Shown here one piece after another: positions 6,075-12,166 of a stretch of DNA of 12,166 bases. The notes beneath the pieces were generated by a model. It saw only the letters and a program-made list of their open reading frames with translations. It had not been told where the DNA came from and did no database searches. The stretch comes from Deltaproteobacteria bacterium (GTDB lineage: Bacteria > Bdellovibrionota > UBA1018 > UBA923), in the NCBI GenBank assembly GCA_016194725.1, contig JACQAW010000346.1, positions 1-12,166 on the forward strand. The letters are read 5' to 3'. Both the position numbers and the translations under genes were made by a program. Every line of letters begins with the position of its first letter. Position 1 is the first letter of the stretch.

Positions 6075-6852
6075 TCGGCGCGGTAACCTGTTTACGGCTC
6101 ATCTCGAGCAAATAAGCGTACTTGAGAAACATGCTGTGAGCCGCATTGACCGAGATTATAAACCCTGGAAGCCCATCAAGAAACCCCGCCTTGAGAAAAT
6201 AGGTTTCGAAGAACTTGCCGAACGGCTTGGCCATCAGCCTAAAGTAGCTCGGCGGTGCCCCCCGCGACTTCAGATCCAGAGCACCCTGGCGAGCATAGCG
6301 AACATTGGTGCCAACCTGGTCGGCGATGTCGCTGAAAGTGTAGTGCAACATAGGATTCGCTAGCTCGCGGCACTCGCCATTGATTCGCAGCTCTTCGTGC
6401 ACGTTAGGCTCGGTCCACGCCCCCTGCCCCTTGCGCACCAGGCGGGTGACGTAATTCGGGTACCAGCCGCCATGGCGTATCCAGCGGCCCATGTAGAAAG
6501 TCTTGCGCGCGACGGCATATCCCGAGGCAGGTTTCGACGAACGCACCTCGGCCAGGATTTCCTCGCGAAGCTCGGGTGTGATGACCTCGTCGGCATCGAC
6601 GTTCAGGATCCAGCTTCCGGTGGCCTGGGCCTGAGCAAAGTTTTTCTGGGCGCCGTAGCCCCGCCACGGCTCAACCACCACCCGGGCGCCGTTTTTACGG
6701 GCCAGCTCGACGGTGGCATCGGTACTGCCGCTGTCGATGACGATGATTTCGTCACAGAACCGCAGCGAATCAAGGCAACGCGGCAGATCACGCTCCTCAT
6801 TGAGCGCGATAACCGTAGCCGAGATCGTTTGACTTATTTGGGGCAGGGCCAT
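6049..6852 (-). CDS. Glycosyltransferase family 2, WaaE/KdtX-like (LPS core type)
   Basis: These cytoplasmic GT-A enzymes add a sugar to the lipopolysaccharide inner core or a similar acceptor. The protein has 267 residues. The nucleotide-sugar site includes ATVIALNEERDLPRCLDSL (about 12-30) and VIDSGSTDAT (about 38-47). The metal-binding DXD is NVDADE (84-89, D86 and D88). The central GRWIRHGGWYPNYVTRLVRK and the C-terminal KPFGKFFETYFLKAGFLDG match what I know of WaaE/KdtX relatives. No signal peptide is present; hydrophobic C-terminal stretches may contact the membrane. The ATG at 6852 has only weak ribosome-binding sequence. It leads the minus-strand run glycosyltransferase - amidotransferase - membrane protein - regulator, and its start codon lies about 30 bp from the divergent ugd start. 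Sugar donor and acceptor are unknown. Confidence 0.9.
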   Translation of the reverse strand: MALPQISQTISATVIALNEERDLPRCLDSLRFCDEIIVIDSGSTDATVELARKNGARVVVEPWRGYGAQKNFAQAQATGSWILNVDADEVITPELREEILAEVRSSKPASGYAVARKTFYMGRWIRHGGWYPNYVTRLVRKGQGAWTEPNVHEELRINGECRELANPMLHYTFSDIADQVGTNVRYARQGALDLKSRGAPPSYFRLMAKPFGKFFETYFLKAGFLDGLPGFIISVNAAHSMFLKYAYLLEMSRKQVTAPNENTDSRQ

Positions 6853-6857
6853 ATTTC
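6829..6857 (+). promoter_or_regulatory. Candidate sigma70-type promoter for ugd
   Basis: TTGACT (6829-6834) matches the -35 consensus at 5 of 6 positions. It is followed after exactly 17 nt by TATTTC (6852-6857), a weak -10 element. Transcription would start near 6864, leaving about 23 nt before the ATG at 6887. The -35 lies inside the coding start of the divergent glycosyltransferase. Confidence 0.35.
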
Positions 6858-6874
6858 TAAATCTACTTCAAAAT

Positions 6875-6880
6875 GAGGGA
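6875..6880 (+). promoter_or_regulatory. Ribosome binding site deciding the ugd start
   Basis: GAGGGA ends 6 nt before the ATG at 6887 but directly abuts the ATG at 6881. The start at 6887, giving MRICVLGTGYVG, is therefore preferred; it also matches the usual N-terminus of the family. Confidence 0.6.
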
Positions 6881-6886
6881 ATGAAA

Positions 6887-8073
6887 ATGAGGATCTGCGT
6901 TTTAGGCACTGGTTACGTCGGTTTGGTCGCAGGCACCTGTTTTGCCGAAAATGGCAATGACGTGATCTGCGTTGACCTGAACAAGGAGAAGATCGAGGCC
7001 TTGAATAAAGGCCAGATTCCCATTTACGAGCCCGGCCTGACCGATCTGGTCGTGCGAAACCAAAAAGAAGGCCGACTGAGCTTTTCGACCGATGGGCCTG
7101 CTTCGATTCAAAAGTCCGAGGTCATCTTTATCGCCGTGGGTACGCCGTCCTCGACCGATGGCTCGGCCGACCTGGAACTGTTCATGAAGGCCGCCGAAAC
7201 GATTTCCGACAACCTGAACGGTTACAAAATCGTGGTCAACAAGTCCACCGTGCCGGTGGGAACCGCGGCCAAGGTTGAGAAGCTGATTCGTTCGCGCACC
7301 CAGGCCGAGTTCGACGTCGTGTCCAACCCCGAGTTTCTTAAAGAGGGAACCGCCGTCGACGATTTCCTGAAGCCCGACCGCGTCGTCATCGGCACCGCCA
7401 AAGAGAGCGCGTATAAGACGATGGCTCAGCTCTATGCCCCATTCGTGCGCCAGGGCAACCCGATCTTGTGGATGAGCAATGTTTCGGCCGAAATGACCAA
7501 GTATGCCGCCAACTCTTTTCTGGCGACGAAGATTTCGTTCATCAATGAGATCGCGAATCTTTGCGAGGTCGTGGGCGCGGACATCGAGAGCGTGCGCAAG
7601 GGCATCACCACCGACGTGCGCATCGGCAAGCACTTCCTGTATGCCGGCGTGGGCTACGGCGGCTCGTGTTTTCCGAAAGACGTGAAGGCGCTGCTGAAAA
7701 CGGGACATGACCATGGGCAACCCATGGAAGTCATCGCCGCGGCCGAAACCGTGAATCAGACGCAAAAAGAGCTGCTTTTTCGAAAGATCGAGCGCCATTT
7801 CGACAAACACCTCAAAGGCAAGACGTTCGCCATCTGGGGCCTTTCGTTCAAGCCCAATACCGACGACATGCGCGATGCGCCGATGCGCTGGTGGTGATTA
7901 CAGAGTGGAACGAGTTCCGGAACCCGGATTTCGCCCGCATCAAGGCGGCGCTCAAGACGCCGGTCGTCTTCGACGGCCGTAATATCTATGCGCCCGAAAC
8001 CATGGCCGACCTGGGCTTTTCGTATCACTCCATTGGACGGGTTGGCGGTCAGCCCGATCGCCGGACGCGCTAA
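6887..8073 (+). pseudogene. ugd: UDP-glucose 6-dehydrogenase, broken by internal deletion with frame change
   Basis: UGD oxidises UDP-glucose to UDP-glucuronate, a precursor for acidic surface sugars. The first frame (6887-7897) has the NAD-binding GTGYVG (7-12), VGTPSSTDG, VSNPEFLKEG, the catalytic Cys 261 in GVGYGGSCFPKD and WGLSFKPNTDDMRDAP; it then ends in MRWW and TGA at 7895-7897. The C-terminus continues in another frame from about 7881: ADALVVITEWNEFRNPDF, VVFDGRNIYAPE and the end at 8073. In intact homologues about 45 residues separate DAP from ADALVV: the start of the UDP-binding C-terminal domain, including the AYDP motif. They are missing here. The junction coincides with a tandem CGATGCGC CGATGCGC (7873-7888). 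Removing one copy would restore the frame but not the missing domain segment. The truncated 336-residue product lacks nearly all of the UDP-binding domain and is unlikely to be active. Confidence 0.88.
7873..7888 (+). repeat. Tandem 8-bp duplication at the ugd break
   Basis: CGATGCGC occurs at 7873-7880 and again at 7881-7888 with no spacer. The first copy lies in the codons for MRDAP, the second in those for ADALV, so both sides of the lost segment carry the same 8-mer at the junction. Confidence 0.85.
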
Positions 8074-8903
8074 TGCTGGTCGCGGCAGTTCAGCTTACCA
8101 GCAAAGCGAACAAGAAAAAAAACCTGGCCGTGGCCACGGCGCTGATGCTTCGGGCCGTCAGGCAAGGCGCCGAGCTGATCGCGTTGCCCGAGTATTTTTC
8201 GTTCATCGGCGCAAAACCCGAGATGTTCAAAGAGGCCGAGCGCTCCAAAGACGGGGCCGCCTACCGCATGGTTCGCGAGTTCGCGAAGGCGCACGGAGTA
8301 TACATCCTTGCGGGAAGCATTCCCACCATCACCGAAAAGGGCAGCGACAAGAAATCCACGCGTCTGCTGAACCGCTCGATACTCTTCAATCCCAGCGGCG
8401 AAGAGGTCGTCTCGTACGACAAGATTCACCTATTCGACAGCGACCTCGAGGAAACCCGCGCCTACCGCGAGTCTGAAACGTTCAGACCCGGTGGCGAGCT
8501 GCGCGTGGTCGACACGCCCTTTGGCAAAGTAGGCCTGAGCGTTTGTTACGACCTGCGCTTTCCTGAGCTTTATCGCAGCATGACGCTCAAGGGCGCCCGC
8601 ATTATTTTCGTGCCCGCGGCTTTTACCGAATACACCGGCAAAGACCACTGGCTGGCGCTGCTCAAGGCACGCGCGATTGAAAATCAGGTTTTCATCATTG
8701 CGCCCGCGCAGTTTGGCAAACATGCCGAGAAAAAGTCGTCCTATGGAAAGTCGTGCGTCATCGACCCCTGGGGCAATATCATCGCGCTGGCGCCTGACTG
8801 CGAAACGGTCATCGTCGCCGACATTGATTTCAAGTTCCTGGCCAAAGTTCGCAAGGAGCTGCCCGTGCTGAAACATTATCGCAAAGACCTGTTTCAGCTT
8901 TAA
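8073..8903 (+). CDS. Carbon-nitrogen hydrolase, Nit1/Nit2-type amidase
   Basis: This is a nitrilase-superfamily amidase. Its closest look is to the Nit1/Nit2 branch, whose characterised members deaminate products such as deaminated glutathione or alpha-keto-glutaramate. The protein has 276 residues, complete for the family. The catalytic triad is visible as Glu 40 in ALPEYFSF, Lys 117 in SYDKIHLFD and Cys 158 in GLSVCYDLRFPELYR. Other typical parts are the N-terminal AAVQLTS, PAAFTEYTGKDHW, ARAIENQVFIIAPAQ and SCVIDPWGNII. The ATG overlaps the ugd stop as TAATG, so translation is probably coupled. The 3' end lies 3 nt from the stop of the convergent gene. No signal peptide is present, so it should act in the cytoplasm. 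The substrate cannot be read from the sequence, and the link to ugd may be only transcriptional. Confidence 0.92.
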   Translation: MLVAAVQLTSKANKKKNLAVATALMLRAVRQGAELIALPEYFSFIGAKPEMFKEAERSKDGAAYRMVREFAKAHGVYILAGSIPTITEKGSDKKSTRLLNRSILFNPSGEEVVSYDKIHLFDSDLEETRAYRESETFRPGGELRVVDTPFGKVGLSVCYDLRFPELYRSMTLKGARIIFVPAAFTEYTGKDHWLALLKARAIENQVFIIAPAQFGKHAEKKSSYGKSCVIDPWGNIIALAPDCETVIVADIDFKFLAKVRKELPVLKHYRKDLFQL

Positions 8904-8906
8904 GGT

Positions 8907-9992
8907 TTACTTTACTTTGGCGCCAAAGCCCACGGCAACCGCGCGGAGGTAGGTATCGGACGGCTTGTTTACCAGCCTGCCCTCGTAAATCATGGTCGAG
9001 GAGCCGCCGCCGTCCAGATTCAGGGCCCAGGTCGCCGCGATATTCCTGTGCAGAAATTCCCAGCCGTCTTTCAGGGAAACACCCTTACTGTTTTCACGGC
9101 GCCCGTCGAAAACGGCAACCCATGTCCCGCCTTCCTTGTCGGCGCCAAGCATCGTGCGTGGCTGACGCGAAAGCGCCCACGAATGGGTGATCGAGGGCAT
9201 CGTATTTTCAGGAGTTAGAACGTGGCTTCCAGAAACAGCTTCGGTAACTTTCTGCCATTTTTCACCCAAGCGTGCGCCATTCAGCCGGATATCAAGAACC
9301 AGCACGGCGTTCTTGGCTGCTTTGTATTTTGATTTTGTCCACTGCAGTGCCCAGTTGCCGTGCGCGCTTGCCTTGAACTCAAACCTCCCCTGCGATAGAC
9401 CCGCCGGCGCACCCGCAAAATAGATGGCGTGCCCCAAGTTCTCAAGTGGCCGAGTCCAAAGAGAAACACAGTCTTCGCTCGGCGGCGGCGAGTTCACGCG
9501 GCAAAGCTTCGACAAACGAGCATCGCCGCCAGCATCCTTGCGCCCCGCCCTGGCCCGCAGCTCAACCTTGTCCCATTGCAATGTTCCCTCGATCACGCCG
9601 GCACTGGGATACGAGCGCGCAGGCACCGCGAGAATTTTTCCTTCGTGGACGACCAGCCCGATGGGCTCCTGCTGGCCGGGAGCGTCTTCACGATAGAAAT
9701 TCGCATTCACGGCAACCGCCGCGGCCGCGCGTGCTGCCATTTCGGGCACGCTGAGCCCGGCGGTGGGATACGAGCCTGCACCCAGGCTTACCCAGTCCGT
9801 ACGGGGCTCATGGCCGTCGTCACGCGCCACAAAAACCGCGACCGGCTCGCCTTCGATGGTCTTTTGATATTTTTGAAACCGCAGTGCGCCAAAGGCCGGC
9901 GCCGTCACGATCGCCAACGAGAGCACCGCAAGCCCTGCCACCCTTACCACGGTGGCCGCGGGACGGGTCGAGCCGCTTAGCGGTCCTGCCAT
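8907..9992 (-). CDS. Exported phosphodiester glycosidase (NAGPA-domain) protein
   Basis: The C-terminal half matches the phosphodiester glycosidase family named after N-acetylglucosamine-1-phosphodiester alpha-N-acetylglucosaminidase; bacterial members are often exported and act on glycan phosphodiesters. From the ATG at 9992 it has 361 residues. A signal peptide is visible: RP near 10-11, the hydrophobic core VVRVAGLAVLSLAIVTAP (about 15-32) and a likely cut after AFGA. Family marks are AVNANFY (about 94-100), PRTMLGAD (278-285), VAVFDGRRE (292-300) and LNLDGGGSSTM (324-334). The start at 9992 overlaps an open frame ending at 9977, the usual packing in this cluster; in-frame ATGs further upstream (to 10139) give a non-exported arginine-rich extension and are disfavoured. 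It sits downstream of two glycosyltransferases, which suggests trimming or turnover of an envelope glycan. Substrate unknown. Confidence 0.88.
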   Translation of the reverse strand: MAGPLSGSTRPAATVVRVAGLAVLSLAIVTAPAFGALRFQKYQKTIEGEPVAVFVARDDGHEPRTDWVSLGAGSYPTAGLSVPEMAARAAAAVAVNANFYREDAPGQQEPIGLVVHEGKILAVPARSYPSAGVIEGTLQWDKVELRARAGRKDAGGDARLSKLCRVNSPPPSEDCVSLWTRPLENLGHAIYFAGAPAGLSQGRFEFKASAHGNWALQWTKSKYKAAKNAVLVLDIRLNGARLGEKWQKVTEAVSGSHVLTPENTMPSITHSWALSRQPRTMLGADKEGGTWVAVFDGRRENSKGVSLKDGWEFLHRNIAATWALNLDGGGSSTMIYEGRLVNKPSDTYLRAVAVGFGAKVK

Positions 9993-10395
9993 TGCTCGAT
10001 GGCCTGGCGTCGATGCCCGAAGCGACACGCCTTCAGCTTGACGTGCCCTACCGCCAGTTCGATAACGAAACCTGGCACCTTGACCTTCTTTGTGAACGCA
10101 TAAAATCCGGCCCGAGCGCCGTTCAATCAGAAATAACATCGGCCGAAGCTGAAATCAGCTCGCTTGGGCGAACGTTGATTGACCGAAGAAAGGACGTTCG
10201 CACGGCGGCTTTCAAGAAAAGGCAGGATTGCGCCCCAGACGAACATGCAGCTCGGCCTGACAAAGTCTCGCAAGCCACGTCCCCAAAAGCTGTCAGGAGT
10301 GTTGAGGGGGCCATGAATCACAAGTCCGTGGCTGCTTCCGATACCGCGACAGCAACCAGGGCGAGGTAATCGGACAGGAAACGGGCTTCACCCAT
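9977..10395 (-). pseudogene. Degenerate remnant(s) of an unidentified gene between a glycosyltransferase and the exported glycosidase
   Basis: This stretch is flanked by genes that overlap it at both ends, as if a whole gene once filled it, yet no single minus-strand frame crosses it. The ATG at 10395 overlaps the glycosyltransferase stop (ATGGGTGA) and gives 25 codons beginning MGEARFLSDYLALVAVAVSE before TGA at 10318. A different frame is open from 10387 down to TGA at 10127. It includes GLVIHGPLNTPDSFWGRGLR and a hydrophobic CMFVWGAILPFL. The same frame reopens to TAA at 9977, with FTKKVKVPGFVIELAVGHVK and the end RRQAIEQWQDR. These pieces look more like protein than chance, but I cannot name the family. 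Alternatives are a true intergenic spacer or a plus-strand gene (open frame ending at 10369). Confidence 0.4.
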
Positions 10396-11209
10396 GCTTG
10401 ACAATCCCATTCCTGCAGATCGGATTGGCCTGCGTGGCTATCGTCTTCAGCTTGCGCTTGTTGTTTTCGCTCTCGGGAAGCCGGTCGTGCCAGACGTGAT
10501 ACTGGATCGCGAGGCCCTTGAGCGATTTGATTTTCAGCCCCAGGTATTGGAGACGGAGCTCCAAATCGGTGTCTTCACGCGCATAGCCTTCGTAGTCCTC
10601 GTCAAAGCCGTTGATCTTGAATATCGACTCGCGATCGACCGAAAAATTGCAGCCTTTCATGTCATCGACTTTTTCCATCTTGAGCAGCTTGCGCAGCGTG
10701 GAATTGTAAACGGGCAGGCTGCGATGAAAATACTCGCTGTCTTTTTTAAGGCAGCTCATCATGAGACCGATATTCGGGCGATTGAGGGCGCCGCGCAAAA
10801 CCATCTCGGCGGTGAGCCGCTTGCTGTAATCAGGGCCCAGCTCGACGCGACGGCCAGCCAGATAATAGCCTTTCTGGCGAAACTTGAGATGATTGGCGAT
10901 GAAGTCTTTATGAACGACACAGTCGCCGTCGATGAAGATGTAGTAATCGGCCTTGGCCTTGCGAATCGACTCGTTGAGAATCTTGGTTTTGCGATAACCC
11001 AGGTCCTGCTGCCAGGAGTAAACCACCGGAAACGGCGCGCGCTGCATGAACTGCTCGACCACGTCCGACGTTTCAGAGGTGCTGCCGTCATCGGCAATAT
11101 GCAGCTCGAAATTTTTCTCGGTCTGTATCTGCAAACCTGACAACGCCAGCTCCAGATGCTTGGGCGCGTTGTAGGTTGTCATGATGATGCTGGCGAGTGG
11201 TTTCGTCAT
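10388..11209 (-). CDS. Glycosyltransferase family 2 with galactosyltransferase-like C-terminal domain
   Basis: This is a GT-A glycosyltransferase of 273 residues, complete. The donor site is SIIMTTYNAPKHLELALSGL (about 7-26) and IADDGSTSET (38-47). The metal-binding DXD is IDGDCV (93-98). The second half has MKGCNFSVDRESIFKINGFD (184-203) and GYAREDTDLELRL (208-220), typical of the C-terminal domain shared with chondroitin-synthase-like and beta-galactosyltransferase-like enzymes; the ED pair there usually supplies catalytic or acceptor-binding acids. The ATG at 11209 lies 9 nt after the stop of the upstream gene, and no strong ribosome binding site is visible, so coupling is likely. It is probably cytoplasmic and builds lipopolysaccharide core or a capsule-like glycan; donor sugar unknown. 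Confidence 0.9.
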   Translation of the reverse strand: MTKPLASIIMTTYNAPKHLELALSGLQIQTEKNFELHIADDGSTSETSDVVEQFMQRAPFPVVYSWQQDLGYRKTKILNESIRKAKADYYIFIDGDCVVHKDFIANHLKFRQKGYYLAGRRVELGPDYSKRLTAEMVLRGALNRPNIGLMMSCLKKDSEYFHRSLPVYNSTLRKLLKMEKVDDMKGCNFSVDRESIFKINGFDEDYEGYAREDTDLELRLQYLGLKIKSLKGLAIQYHVWHDRLPESENNKRKLKTIATQANPICRNGIVKHG

Positions 11210-11218
11210 TTTCGCGTA

Positions 11219-12121
11219 TTAGGGTTTTATCAGTTTATAATTCCGGTACTCGAATGGTCGGATGCCGGTACTGTTTTCTATCAAGCCTGAAAGCAATTTC
11301 CAGCTATCTTTTACATGAAATACCTTGGGAGCCGCAGAAAAATCAAATACCGGGGCGTTCTGCACCCGCTCGCGCATGACGTTGGGATGCGTGCCTTCGA
11401 AGGATTTTAGTCCGACGATACGCTTATAGACATAGTTGTCGCCGGTGGCGGGCTTTTCGGCAGTGGCTGTCGGATGATAGAGCGTATCCATAAAGCCGGT
11501 CTTTTCGCGCATCACTTCGGGCGGCCGCACCCAGCCGTAGTGAAACACCCGCGCCGGACTTAGCACCGCATTGAGCTTGCGGCCGTCGGTGTGGCGAAAA
11601 CTTTGGGCGTCGCCAGTCGAGCGAATTCCCAGGCCGTTGCGCACCACGCGAATTTCGCGGCGGTAAGAAGAGCGCGAAGTTTGTATGACCGAGTAGCTGC
11701 CATAAAAATGCACGTACTCAAAAACCACGGCTTCGACTTTCTGGTTGCTTCGCCATTCCGAAAGCTGCTCGCGGATAATCGGCAAATCCTCTTCGTGCAG
11801 AACCTCGTCAGCTTGCAGGTAAAGGCACCACGTATTCTTGCAGTGTCCCAGCGCCAGATTGGTCTGGTCTGCCAGAATTTGTCCCCCCTGTCGTTTGGCG
11901 GCGTCACCGAGCGGCCAATCCGTTTCGATGATTTTGATCTTGCTCGCTTCGGCCTGCGGCAGGCGCAGGCTGAGCTGCTCGATGGACTGCCTTGTGGCAT
12001 CTTCGGACGCGCCGATGTTGATGATGAACTCGTCGCAAACGGGCAAGGCGCTGCGAATGCTTTCGAGGAATGGAAAATCAAACTTCAATCCGTTGCGAAT
12101 GATCGTAAAGCCGCTAACCAT
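11219..12121 (-). CDS. Glycosyltransferase family 2-like protein
   Basis: This 300-residue protein has a GT-A-like fold signature. It begins VSGFTIIRNGLKFDFPFLES (2-21), continues with a strand and acidic turn EFIINIGASEDATR (31-44), and has the metal-site equivalent WCLYLQADEVLHEED (98-112). The usual N-terminal Asp-Gly-Ser is replaced by IGASED, and DXD by QADE, so it belongs to a divergent branch. The second half (VFHYGWVRPPEVMREKTGFM at about 192-211, then FHVKDSWKLLSGLIENSTGI) I associate with unassigned family 2 enzymes in lipopolysaccharide clusters. The ATG at 12121 overlaps the stop of the preceding gene by 8 nt. It should be translated with the next glycosyltransferase 9 nt downstream. 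Activity is likely but not certain; donor and acceptor unknown. Confidence 0.82.
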   Translation of the reverse strand: MVSGFTIIRNGLKFDFPFLESIRSALPVCDEFIINIGASEDATRQSIEQLSLRLPQAEASKIKIIETDWPLGDAAKRQGGQILADQTNLALGHCKNTWCLYLQADEVLHEEDLPIIREQLSEWRSNQKVEAVVFEYVHFYGSYSVIQTSRSSYRREIRVVRNGLGIRSTGDAQSFRHTDGRKLNAVLSPARVFHYGWVRPPEVMREKTGFMDTLYHPTATAEKPATGDNYVYKRIVGLKSFEGTHPNVMRERVQNAPVFDFSAAPKVFHVKDSWKLLSGLIENSTGIRPFEYRNYKLIKP

Positions 12122-12166
12122 CGATCAGCCCCGCGATATCGTCCCACACCTGATCGGGAACCAGGC
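12114..12166 (-). CDS. C-terminal end of a gene, possibly heptosyltransferase-like (GT9)
   Basis: In the minus-strand frame overlapping the next gene's ATG, the last 16 codons read LVPDQVWDDIAGLIDG and end in TAG at 12114-12116. The pattern of a Pro-Asp followed by an amphipathic helix resembles the C-termini of glycosyltransferase family 9 heptosyltransferases, which would fit the cluster. Sixteen residues are too few for certainty; the rest lies beyond the window. The ATGGTTAG overlap with the downstream gene supports a genuine stop. Confidence 0.4.
   Translation of the reverse strand, partial: LVPDQVWDDIAGLIDG

Noticed and set aside
6902..7810. Minus-strand open frame of 302 codons opposite ugd
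   Set aside because: The plus strand encodes clear UDP-glucose dehydrogenase motifs here; the antisense translation is His/Gly-rich and has no motif.
7870..7900. Programmed ribosomal frameshift in ugd
   Set aside because: No slippery heptamer is visible, and about 45 family residues are missing at the join, so shifting frame would not give a complete enzyme.
8901..8912. Bidirectional terminator between the convergent amidase and glycosidase genes
   Set aside because: Only 3 nt separate the stops, and no GC-rich hairpin with a T-run is present on either strand.
9884..10369. Plus-strand open frame of 161 codons across the glycosidase start and the degenerate stretch
   Set aside because: It overlaps the signal-peptide coding part of the exported glycosidase, has no clear ribosome binding site and no recognised motif. 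The part after 10013 is plausible-looking helix, so it is not fully excluded.

Overview
The window reads as chromosomal DNA of a Gram-negative bacterium. It is moderately GC-rich, densely coded, and its genes are joined by short overlaps (GTGA, TAATG, ATGGGTGA). Support for a Gram-negative host comes from several lipopolysaccharide-core-type glycosyltransferases, a UDP-glucose dehydrogenase and a predicted exported glycosidase. The RuvC/RuvA sequences and a serine-palmitoyltransferase-like gene next to them vaguely suggest a Bdellovibrionota or former-deltaproteobacterial lineage. That placement is an impression from memory and is weak.

Region 1 (1-3060, minus strand) is a tight run: an alpha-oxoamine synthase resembling bacterial serine palmitoyltransferase, then ruvC, ruvA and the first 175 codons of ruvB, which runs off the left edge. 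The Ruv proteins process Holliday junctions. The lipid enzyme probably shares their transcript.

Region 2 (3060-3751) is a roughly 210-270 bp AT-richer intergenic stretch, followed by a lone plus-strand gene for a basic protein I do not recognise. That gene contains a perfect 10-bp stem-loop.

Region 3 (3766-6852, minus strand) is a four-gene run: a WaaE/KdtX-like glycosyltransferase, a class I glutamine amidotransferase-like gene that is broken, a polytopic membrane protein of the lysylphosphatidylglycerol-synthase-TM/flippase-like family, and an OmpR/PhoB-type response regulator with no kinase in view.

Region 4 (6887-8903, plus strand) starts head-to-head with region 3, with about 30 bp between start codons. 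It holds UDP-glucose 6-dehydrogenase, which is also broken, coupled by TAATG to a Nit-type carbon-nitrogen hydrolase.

Region 5 (8907-12166, minus strand) is a glycan cluster: the last codons of a possible heptosyltransferase-like gene, two glycosyltransferase family 2 genes, a degenerate 0.4-kb stretch that looks like gene remnants, and an exported phosphodiester-glycosidase-domain protein.

The most striking feature is repeated damage. The amidotransferase and ugd each lack an internal piece that their families need, and each changes reading frame at the gap. A third locus (9977-10395) looks like fragments of a gene in different frames. Either the strain is losing part of its surface-glycan and nucleotide-sugar functions, or the assembly has small deletions here. 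The sequence alone cannot decide. I see no tRNA, rRNA, CRISPR array, insertion sequence or convincing Rho-independent terminator.
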